NCBI GenBank assembly: GCA_003527965.1
Contig: DPVY01000341.1
Location: 1-5,733, forward strand
Direction of reading: 5' to 3'
Length of the DNA: 5,733 nt
DNA from: Fidelibacterota bacterium
GTDB taxonomy: Bacteria; Fidelibacterota; UBA2242
Made by a program: the position numbers and the translations under genes. Under the pieces are notes generated by a model. The model was not told the DNA's origin. It searched no databases and saw only the letters and a list, made by a program, of their open reading frames with translations. Positions within the stretch are counted from its first letter, which is position 1. The number at the start of each line of letters is the position of its first letter. Below are positions 1 to 5,720 of this stretch, piece by piece.

Positions 1-342
1 CTTCTTAATAGTCGAATGAAAGATTTTTATGATATCTGGTATATTTCGAATAATTCCGAATTCAATTATCAGCAGCTGAAAGCCGCAATATTTACGACCT
101 TTAAAAATCGTTCAACACTTCTCGGAGACTATAAAATTGTTTTTAGCGCTGATTATAAATTGGACGAGTCAAAGAATGTGCAATGGAAAGCATTTTTGAA
201 TCGTAATAAAATTGCTTGTCATTTATCTTTTTCGGAAATCGTGGAGAAATTGGAGAAGTTTCTTCTGCCTATTTGTATATCGGAAAAAGAAGAACAATCT
301 CCGGTAATTTGGAACCCGACATATAATCATTGGATTGAATAA
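1..342 (+). CDS. AbiEii/AbiGii-type nucleotidyltransferase toxin, C-terminal part (5' end outside window)
   Basis: The frame is open from base 1, so the ATG at 16 is internal and the gene starts to the left of the window. The visible start reads LLNSRMKDFYDIW; an R-[IM]-KD-[FY]-YDI motif is typical of the later part of AbiEii/AbiGii (DUF1814) proteins, the nucleotidyltransferase-fold toxins of type IV toxin-antitoxin and abortive-infection systems. The tail ends in WNPTYNHWIE, which fits the W-x-P ending often seen in this family. The nucleotidyltransferase active site (GS and D-x-D motifs) would lie upstream and cannot be checked, so activity is unknown. The antitoxin gene would be expected further upstream, also outside the window. 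The gene is AT-rich, like the plus-strand genes on the right and unlike the minus-strand gene next to it. The family call rests on one motif and the tail. Confidence 0.68.
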   Translation, partial: LLNSRMKDFYDIWYISNNSEFNYQQLKAAIFTTFKNRSTLLGDYKIVFSADYKLDESKNVQWKAFLNRNKIACHLSFSEIVEKLEKFLLPICISEKEEQSPVIWNPTYNHWIE

Positions 343-357
343 AGATTAAATGAACAG

Positions 358-379
358 CCCCGCCGCAATCAACGCGGGG
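358..379. repeat. GC-rich hairpin downstream of the toxin gene
   Basis: CCCCGC (358-363) pairs perfectly with GCGGGG (374-379) around a 10-base loop, 15 bases after the toxin stop codon. There is no T-run after it on either strand, so it is a poor intrinsic terminator. About 40 bases on, the sequence ACGGGGAATTGAATCC (418-433) follows. In my recollection, hairpins of this kind paired with a GGGGAATT box form part of degenerate intergenic repeats in several environmental bacteria, but I cannot verify that here. The rest of 343-579 contains no gene I can support. Confidence 0.45.
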
Positions 380-527
380 TACCTTAGATGAGTTTGAATA
401 ATCGAAACGGCCCAATGGACGGGGAATTGAATCCATCGGGATGGGATCAAATCAAAAGAGGAGATGGGTTATGTCACAATATTCGTCAATAGCTATCCCC
501 TTAAAACCAGCATTATTCGCTTGAGAG

Positions 528-563
528 ATGCCGGAGTACTCCAACACTCTATTACTCCGGTAT
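528..563. repeat. Inverted repeat enclosing degenerate 8-base tandem units, at the 3' end of the minus-strand gene
   Basis: ATGCCGGAGTA (528-538) can pair with TACTCCGGTAT (553-563): 11 pairs including one G-T, with a 14-base loop. It lies 16 bases past the stop codon of the minus-strand lipoprotein gene and could protect or end that transcript, but no T-run follows on the minus strand, so a rho-independent terminator is not well supported. Within it are three tandem octamers of the form ACTCyrdy: ACTCCAAC (538-545), ACTCTATT (546-553) and ACTCCGGT (554-561). This looks like a low-complexity intergenic repeat. Confidence 0.45.
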
Positions 564-579
564 GGACGAAATATCAGTA

Positions 580-3500
580 TCATCGCAGCTTTAAATAATT
601 CAACACCGCCCGCATCACTTCGTCCCTTTTCCCCTGATCCGGGATGGTTTCAAAAGGGAATCCAAAAGCAACTACGCGATAATCTCCTTTAAAGCCGACA
701 GCCGCGCTGGTATTGTTTTCCCTGTATCGTAGGATTGTTATAGCTGTTGAATCCACCGGTTCGATCGCGTCCGGCGATTCCGCAGCATACAGCCTCGGGT
801 TTAGCTGTGTGTTAAATTCAAACGAATTCCCAAACGGCATAAATAGTGAATCAACCGAATAAACGCCCCCGGTTTTGACCGCATGGTCAGTCCGCCATTT
901 GTATTTCAGATTATCCATTACAAACCGGATAGACGCAGAATCGTCCTGAACATTAACAAAGGGATCCGTTCCGATGTATGCCCCCGAAATAAATATACTG
1001 CCGCCTGATTGACAATATGTTTTAAGTGATTCCTGTAGTGAAACGGGAAAAACCTCAAACTGTTTTTCCAGGAACGGCTTGGGTCCGTCGGTCAGTTTCT
1101 CTTCTCCCATAATAATATCTACAATATCATATTTTGCCAGATCCACAGCGCCGTCCATTACGGCTTCATCACTGACGGATACAAAGCTGTATCCCGCAGA
1201 TCGGATCGACTTTCCGTGATTATAAACAAAATCATGGGTGTTTCCCGCAATAACCGTACACTCGTAATCGGCATTACTGGCGCCGTGTCCCGGCGAGTCG
1301 TCATCCAGCCAGGGTGAATCCGCCAGTAAATCATACTGATCTCCGACGTAAGTCAGATCATAGCCATCGGGGACGCCCTGATCCCAGAAATTGGCAAATC
1401 CCAGATACTTATCGGTTTCAATTGTCGCCGGCGGCGCAATTCGGTCAAACCCATTGATAATCAGCACCGGTTTTGTACTGCTATCCTGGTAACATACCGA
1501 TAAAATTTCCGACGGAAAACTCTCACCGCCGGCATTCACGGCAGTTACTTTAAAACTATAAATGACTCCCGGGCGAATATTGCGCAGGTAAACATTATTA
1601 CTATTTACCAATTTCCCATTATCAAAATCTTCGTCTTCCAACCGGATATAAAGGATGTATTTATCCGGCATGGCGGTCAGCTCTAGCGGATCATGCACCG
1701 GTTTCCAGCGTAATCTCACGTTTTTTCCGTCTACAAATTCCGCCCGAAAATGACTTACCGGCAACGGCTGCACAACATAATCGGTTTGATGCTGGACTGC
1801 CAAAAACCGTAAAAAGGCTTTATAAATTGAGCGGCTGGCGTCAAAACGGAAGCGGGGATCGTTCCCGAATTTCATATCCAGAAAATTATGATGGGACAAC
1901 AATTCCAATAAAACCGCGGGCATATTAGGACGCCAGGCTTCGCTGTAGCCCCGATCCCAAAGCGCCCGTCGGTTCCAGAGCGGATCGTATTTCGCCTGAA
2001 TATCTTCAACGATCTGGGTCTGTAGAATATCCGCCAGATCACGGTTCGCCAGACGCGATTGCCCGTCAGGGAACTTCAGTGTAGTATCGGCGCCGTCGGT
2101 ATTGTAAATTGAAAGCGTACCAATCACCCTTCCGTTACGGCTTCTGCCGGCATCGGTATGAAAGGCGAAGCTCAGATCAACCGGAATACCCAGCCCCTTT
2201 TCGTCCCGGTTTTTATTGGGACCGTAAGGAGCGCCCTTGAGGTAATTCACCCACTCTCCGCGGCATTGATAATCATCATTATAATCGACGGAATCGCCGT
2301 TGAAGCTAAACACCAGTGTGTCGGGCATACCGGCGTATTGTAAATAGTATCTGGCTGCTTCGGCATATCGAGGACGTCTGCTGATCTGTCCTCCCCTGGA
2401 AATATTGCCCATTCCGCCGCCGAAACGAACCGCATCGGCAGTAACAATTTTTCCCGGCTGCTTGCTCCGATTAGTCAGAACAACTTTACCGGCACCCGGA
2501 TTTTTCCCGGCTTTGAAATTAAATGTACCCAGATAGATCCAGGTCCCGCCACCGATCTGCTGATTGACCAGAAACTCTGTTTTGCCGCCCGCATGATACA
2601 CTGTATAATAAGCGTCATCGATACTGTTATCCAGCGACTTATAGGCAATAGTCACTGCATAATTGCCGGCAACGGGTATTTCAGGTATAAAATGAATTTC
2701 AGCCGTAGCAGCCGTATCCGATGCGATATACCGATATGCACCCTGCAGAAAAGGATTGACGCCGGCTTTATAGGGAGGATCGCCAATTGCAAACCCCGAC
2801 GAATCGGAGCCTGAACAAAATATAATGCTATCGTTCCGTTGAATTTCAAAATAGCTGTCGGGCGTGCTGGATGAATCAAAATCCACAATGACCTCATTGG
2901 TCTGAAGATCGCGTTCACGCGGGACAAAGACATTGGCGCCGGCATTTTCCAGCATTGGAATCAGATAAGGAACCGTGAAGGACATTGGAAAAAGGTCTTC
3001 CACGATCTGAAATACCCGGGCGCGTTGCCATTCCCAGCGGTTAAGTTTGTTTTCATAGTACCAACCATGGCTGTGCCAGAGGGCGATGTTACGCTGATTC
3101 AGCCCGTGCGTTGCCTGCCACGGTTTACTGATATTCCGGACAATTGGCAGGGGACGATCCGTCTTTGGCGATAATCGGGAACGATCCAGCTCGTTTTGAT
3201 TTTCACGATAATAATTGGGAACCAGCTCTTCTACCGGAAAGGCTTTGGAATAAATCGTAAGATTATAATTTCTGTAACGCCAGCCCAGTTGTTTTTTCAT
3301 CGCCGAGTAAACCTGCTTGACATTCCCCTGTCGATAGGGAATTTCTCCAAATATCCGATTAAAGTAAATGTGAACATGTCGGTTCGGCTTGTCCACCCGG
3401 ACACTATCCACACGCAGCCAGGCCGACATCTGAACAGGCTCCCCTTTTTGAACACATTGCCGGGCAAAGGCTTCGGCTTTTTTGTGAATTATTTTTATCT

Positions 3501-3624
3501 TTCGATCCATACCGGAATAATCGTAGCGTGGTTTCTGGACGGACATCGTTGCACAACCGGCTAAAAACAAACTAACGAACACAAAACCGGATATTTCAAT
3601 AGCGGTTCGATTGCTTTTTTTCAC
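580..3624 (-). CDS. Lipoprotein with Amidase_3-type peptidoglycan amidase fold interrupted by a golvesin-C domain, plus FnIII-like domain
   Basis: Predicted surface or periplasmic lipoprotein of 1014 residues, probably an N-acetylmuramoyl-L-alanine amidase that cuts the bond between MurNAc and the stem peptide. The start is GTG at 3624, with GGAG six bases upstream. It gives a 23-residue signal peptide with KK near the start and lipobox LAGC (lipidated Cys24); alanine at +2 suggests outer-membrane sorting. The ATG at 3771 would put 49 extra residues before a normal signal peptide. Domain order: N-terminal region (about 25-170), not recognised; first half of an Amidase_3-like fold (about 178-245) with WHSHGW (His184/His186) and RERD (236-239); golvesin-C/Xly-type beta domain (about 258-402) ending in the typical ADAVRF; second half of the amidase (about 415-608) with RYAEAARYY (Glu422), AFHTDAG (His489) and VLLELLSHHNFLD (Glu574); FnIII-like domain (about 622-711); C-terminal region (about 718-1014), possibly a GATase/ThuA-like fold. 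The matching of zinc ligands (His184 or His186, Glu422, His489) and catalytic Glu574 is my inference from motif order. The gene stands alone on its strand and is clearly more GC-rich than its neighbours. The golvesin and lipoprotein calls are firm; enzyme activity is likely but unproven. Confidence 0.82.
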   Translation of the reverse strand: MKKSNRTAIEISGFVFVSLFLAGCATMSVQKPRYDYSGMDRKIKIIHKKAEAFARQCVQKGEPVQMSAWLRVDSVRVDKPNRHVHIYFNRIFGEIPYRQGNVKQVYSAMKKQLGWRYRNYNLTIYSKAFPVEELVPNYYRENQNELDRSRLSPKTDRPLPIVRNISKPWQATHGLNQRNIALWHSHGWYYENKLNRWEWQRARVFQIVEDLFPMSFTVPYLIPMLENAGANVFVPRERDLQTNEVIVDFDSSSTPDSYFEIQRNDSIIFCSGSDSSGFAIGDPPYKAGVNPFLQGAYRYIASDTAATAEIHFIPEIPVAGNYAVTIAYKSLDNSIDDAYYTVYHAGGKTEFLVNQQIGGGTWIYLGTFNFKAGKNPGAGKVVLTNRSKQPGKIVTADAVRFGGGMGNISRGGQISRRPRYAEAARYYLQYAGMPDTLVFSFNGDSVDYNDDYQCRGEWVNYLKGAPYGPNKNRDEKGLGIPVDLSFAFHTDAGRSRNGRVIGTLSIYNTDGADTTLKFPDGQSRLANRDLADILQTQIVEDIQAKYDPLWNRRALWDRGYSEAWRPNMPAVLLELLSHHNFLDMKFGNDPRFRFDASRSIYKAFLRFLAVQHQTDYVVQPLPVSHFRAEFVDGKNVRLRWKPVHDPLELTAMPDKYILYIRLEDEDFDNGKLVNSNNVYLRNIRPGVIYSFKVTAVNAGGESFPSEILSVCYQDSSTKPVLIINGFDRIAPPATIETDKYLGFANFWDQGVPDGYDLTYVGDQYDLLADSPWLDDDSPGHGASNADYECTVIAGNTHDFVYNHGKSIRSAGYSFVSVSDEAVMDGAVDLAKYDIVDIIMGEEKLTDGPKPFLEKQFEVFPVSLQESLKTYCQSGGSIFISGAYIGTDPFVNVQDDSASIRFVMDNLKYKWRTDHAVKTGGVYSVDSLFMPFGNSFEFNTQLNPRLYAAESPDAIEPVDSTAITILRYRENNTSAAVGFKGDYRVVAFGFPFETIPDQGKRDEVMRAVLNYLKLR

Positions 3625-3630
3625 AAAATT

Positions 3631-3634
3631 CTCC
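3631..3634 (-). promoter_or_regulatory. Ribosome binding site that sets the GTG start of the amidase lipoprotein
   Basis: On the minus strand the bases read GGAG-AATTTT-GTG, a Shine-Dalgarno core with a 6-base spacer before GTG at 3624. The encoded N-terminus (VKKSNRT, then a hydrophobic stretch, then LAGC) is a textbook lipoprotein signal of the right length. The upstream ATG codons in frame (3771 and 3726) would give 72- and 57-residue leaders before the lipobox cysteine. Confidence 0.7.
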
Positions 3635-3707
3635 AAAACAAAATTAACGACACGGCTTAAACGTATAAAGTTAAGACGATTTGGATTCAGGATAAAGGAT
3701 AAATGCC

Positions 3708-3736
3708 AATATAATTTTCGAGTCATCGAAAAAGAA
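3708..3736 (-). promoter_or_regulatory. Weak candidate promoter with an interrupted palindrome in its spacer
   Basis: On the minus strand, TTCTTT (3736-3731) and TATATT (3713-3708) are separated by 17 bases. The -35 match is poor. The spacer mostly consists of a perfect interrupted palindrome, TTTTCGA-GTCA-TCGAAAA on the plus strand (3715-3732), with 7-base arms. The site lies about 85-110 bases upstream of the lipoprotein start codon. The palindrome is certain; its role as operator or promoter is inference. Confidence 0.28.
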
Positions 3737-3828
3737 TTGGACAAATGGTTCAAGCGTACATAAATATTCAATTTTTAAAACGGGATAATCCTGAAAAAAT
3801 CGTTTGAACAGCTCTGACCACATTTCAC

Positions 3829-3857
3829 TTGACAAAATCAGACCTTTGTATTATAAT
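3829..3857 (+). promoter_or_regulatory. Consensus sigma-70 type promoter for the PKD-LRR lipoprotein gene
   Basis: TTGACA (3829-3834) and TATAAT (3852-3857) are both exact consensus hexamers with the optimal 17-base spacer. Transcription would begin near 3863-3865, giving a leader of about 110 bases before the ATG at 3976. The orientation and position match the lipoprotein gene to the right and no other plus-strand gene lies between. The leader shows no riboswitch-like structure that I can recognise. Confidence 0.8.
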
Positions 3858-3859
3858 TA

Positions 3860-3892
3860 AGATAGTATTGTATAAGTGTGACAGATAGTATT
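3860..3892 (+). repeat. 10-base direct repeat spanning the predicted transcription start
   Basis: AGATAGTATT occurs at 3860-3869 and again at 3883-3892, a centre-to-centre distance of 23 bases or roughly two helical turns. The first copy covers the predicted start site of the consensus promoter. This is a plausible repressor-binding arrangement for a promoter that would otherwise be very strong, but no regulator is visible in the window and the AT-rich context makes chance repeats easier. Confidence 0.4.
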
Positions 3893-3975
3893 TTTAGAGT
3901 TCTTTAATAATCATTTTATTTTTATAGTGACTGGTGGATGTTTGAAGGTAATTGAAGAGTCTGGAAGTAACTAAT

Positions 3976-5214
3976 ATGAAAGCAAGTAAATATATACCGG
4001 TACTTTTTCTATTTATCTGTATTTTTTATCTGATAAGTTGTCCTGATTCAGATGAAATAGAATCAAATATTCCAATCGCCCGGGCCGGCGAGGATGATAC
4101 AGTTCAAGTTGGCATGTATGCAATTCTTGACGGCTCGGAAAGTTATTTTGGGAAAAATCCGTACTACCAATCACTTAGGTGGAAGTCTGATGAAAATAAT
4201 TCCCACGAATTTCCAATGTTTGTACTTCTAAAAAGTCAAGTTGGTTTTGTAACAGAGGGAGTTTTCAACTTCATTTTAACTGTATATAACAGTGAGGGGA
4301 TTAGTGATTCCGATACGGTGACAATTACAGTAGTACCCAGGACAGACGGCTTTTTTAAAGATCCCTGTTTGGATGTTGCAGTACGGTTTACGCTGGATAA
4401 TCCGACTATTCCAATTACTGATGAAATTATTTCATCTCTTGACACACTCTATTATGCATCTATTATGCGTGATAAGATATCAACTCTCGAAGGATTGGAA
4501 AAATGCGTCAATTTAAAAATACTTGCATTACTATCGCAGAACATTTACACAATCGATCAGATCTCATCTTTAACTAATCTTGAAGAGGTGGCGCTTAATG
4601 ATAATTATATTTCTGATTTAACTCCTTTTGAAAATTTATATAAAATGAAACATTTGGAATTAATAAATAACAACATTAGCGATACAAAGGGATTGGAGAA
4701 TTTAACTGAACTTGAATGTTTGTTTTTGCTATCTAATCCAATAGAAAATATAGCCCCCATGCAAAATTTAATCAATTTAACTGATTTATATTTTTATGGA
4801 GCTAATCTTTCTGAAATAACATCACTATCAGGCTTGACGAACTTAGAAGTGTTATGGCTGGCAAAATGCTCTGTTCCTGAAATAAATTCATTAAAATCAT
4901 TGATGAATCTCAAAATATTGAATATTAGATTAAATAATATTAGCGATATTTCTATTTTATCTGAATTATTAAAATGCGAACGTTTCTATCTTTCGAATAA
5001 TCTGATTGAAGACATTACTCCTTTATCAAATTTACCAGAAATTAATTTCTTAGATTTAGCAGATAATAAAATAACAGATATTAAACCACTTGTAGATAAT
5101 AGCGGTATTGGAAAAGGCGATCTAGTAATTTTATCCGATAATCCTTTAAATGATGTTTCCATAAATAGTTATATACCATTATTGATTAGTAGAGAGGTAA
5201 ATGTTTTATATTAG
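3976..5214 (+). CDS. Lipoprotein with PKD-like domain and internalin-type leucine-rich repeats
   Basis: A 412-residue exported protein, probably a surface-anchored binding or adhesion protein; no ligand can be named. The ATG at 3976 is preferred because GGAAG lies 8 bases upstream and the N-terminus (MKASKYIP, hydrophobic core, LISC) is a normal lipoprotein signal with the lipidated cysteine at residue 22; an in-frame TTG at 3952 has only a tight AAGG in front of it. Residues about 32-120 form a PKD/Ig-like beta domain (ARAGEDDTVQVG, LDGSES, FILTVYNSEG, SDTVTITV). A short cap follows (about 124-179; KDPCLDVAVRFTL resembles the 'D-P-x-L-x-x-A-V-R' cap of bacterial SDS22/internalin-like proteins). 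Nine leucine-rich repeats of exactly 22 residues occupy 180-377, with the pattern LxxLxLxxNxIxDIxxLxxL. The C-terminal cap (ILSDNPLND, YIPLLISREVNVLY) is the usual closing element, so the protein appears intact. It has its own consensus promoter and is low in GC. There is no membrane anchor other than the lipid, nor any sorting domain. Confidence 0.88.
   Translation: MKASKYIPVLFLFICIFYLISCPDSDEIESNIPIARAGEDDTVQVGMYAILDGSESYFGKNPYYQSLRWKSDENNSHEFPMFVLLKSQVGFVTEGVFNFILTVYNSEGISDSDTVTITVVPRTDGFFKDPCLDVAVRFTLDNPTIPITDEIISSLDTLYYASIMRDKISTLEGLEKCVNLKILALLSQNIYTIDQISSLTNLEEVALNDNYISDLTPFENLYKMKHLELINNNISDTKGLENLTELECLFLLSNPIENIAPMQNLINLTDLYFYGANLSEITSLSGLTNLEVLWLAKCSVPEINSLKSLMNLKILNIRLNNISDISILSELLKCERFYLSNNLIEDITPLSNLPEINFLDLADNKITDIKPLVDNSGIGKGDLVILSDNPLNDVSINSYIPLLISREVNVLY
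4513..5106 (+). repeat. Nine tandem 22-codon leucine-rich repeats inside the lipoprotein gene
   Basis: The repeats cover residues 180-377 of the 412-residue protein and keep a strict 22-residue period without insertion or deletion. Examples of the core are VALNDNYISDL, LELINNNISDT, LNIRLNNISDI and LDLADNKITDI. The DNA copies have diverged (no long identical blocks), so this is an old protein-level array rather than a recent tandem duplication. Repeat 6 (YFYGANLSEIT) and repeat 7 (LWLAKCSVPEIN) lose the usual Asn-x-Ile core, which may mark a local change on the concave or ascending face. Confidence 0.85.
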
Positions 5215-5318
5215 GATTCTAAGGAATTTATTAAAGTCAACTCGATTGCTACTATCCAAGGTCTACAGAATGGAAACTCTTATATCGGTTAATAAAATAA
5301 GAAGTACTTTACAATTTA

Positions 5319-5371
5319 TCCCTCTTATGGCTGTACATTACTTAGAACAACATTATGATAAATAAGAGGGA
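5319..5371. repeat. Long-loop inverted repeat between the LRR and caspase-like genes
   Basis: TCCCTCTTAT (5319-5328) is the exact reverse complement of ATAAGAGGGA (5362-5371), with a 33-base loop. It lies about 105 bases after the LRR stop codon and about 60 bases before the caspase-like ATG. The downstream sequence AATTATTTACTATATTTTG is only moderately T-rich, so it may be a weak terminator of the LRR transcript, a regulatory stem or a protein-binding site. No other feature is supported in 5215-5429. Confidence 0.4.
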
Positions 5372-5429
5372 AATTATTTACTATATTTTGGGAAATAAAC
5401 AAACAATCTTAAAACAAATGAGGTGAAAA

Positions 5430-5720
5430 ATGAAAAAACTATTATGTATCATCATTACTATCAATGTTACTTTTGCAGGTACTTTTGAAGCGGTTTGTGT
5501 TGGTATTGATCACTATAATAATTCCTATATATCAGATTTAAGTTGTTCTGTTGCCAATGCAGTTGATATGAGAGATAGATTGCTTGATCAAGGATTCCAC
5601 ACAGTAACTCTAATTACTAATAATTACGCCACACAAAGTAACATTTTTTCAAATCTTGAGGATATGAACAGAGTTGCTGGTAACACATGCCTATACTATC
5701 ATAGCGGTCATGGTGACTAG
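5430..5720 (+). CDS. Secreted caspase-family (peptidase C14) protein, N-terminal half; stops after the catalytic histidine, likely frameshifted or a remnant
   Basis: A 96-residue reading frame. The ATG is well supported by TGAGGTG just upstream (5419-5425). The N-terminus (MKKLLCIII, cleavage probably after TFA at residue 16) is a Sec signal peptide, so the product would leave the cytoplasm. The rest matches the first half of a caspase/metacaspase fold: a first strand EAVCVGIDHYNN, an Asn/Asp-containing helix ANAVDMRDRLLDQGF, a second strand VTLITNNYATQSN, and the histidine motif LYYHSGHGD with the probable catalytic His94. The catalytic cysteine (D-x-C-x-S/G type motif) should follow some 40-60 residues later but is missing: the frame ends in two consecutive stops, TAG TAA (5718-5723). 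The frame one base later stays open to the window edge (GTG ACT AGT AAA TAT TCA GTA, 5713-5733), consistent with a lost base near 5712 or a sequencing error. As written it cannot be an active protease. It lies 215 bases after the LRR lipoprotein on the same strand and shares its low GC. Confidence 0.7.
   Translation: MKKLLCIIITINVTFAGTFEAVCVGIDHYNNSYISDLSCSVANAVDMRDRLLDQGFHTVTLITNNYATQSNIFSNLEDMNRVAGNTCLYYHSGHGD

Noticed and set aside
464..598. 44-codon plus-strand frame from ATG 464, and a 17-codon frame from ATG 471 behind an AGAGGAG box
   Set aside because: The first overlaps the 3' end of the opposite-strand gene and runs through the hairpin and tandem octamers; the second is very short with no recognisable product. 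The purine-rich box alone is not enough.
2158..2945. Several 60-100 codon frames on both strands inside the amidase lipoprotein gene
   Set aside because: They are out-of-frame shadows of a long, domain-rich coding sequence and lack ribosome sites and recognisable domains.
3625..3771. N-terminal extension of the amidase lipoprotein to ATG 3771 (or ATG 3726)
   Set aside because: It would place 49 (or 34) residues in front of a complete lipoprotein signal peptide; the GTG at 3624 has a good Shine-Dalgarno sequence and the right length to the lipobox.
3952..3975. TTG start for the LRR lipoprotein, adding 8 residues
   Set aside because: The ATG at 3976 has a GGAAG at proper spacing and gives a normal signal peptide; the TTG has only AAGG three bases upstream.
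5270..5365. 31-codon plus-strand frame in the LRR-caspase spacer
   Set aside because: Weak ribosome site, no recognisable motif, and it runs through the inverted repeat; more likely chance.
5382..5387. TATATT as a -10 box for the caspase-like gene
   Set aside because: No acceptable -35 hexamer lies 16-18 bases upstream; AT-rich spacer gives such boxes by chance.
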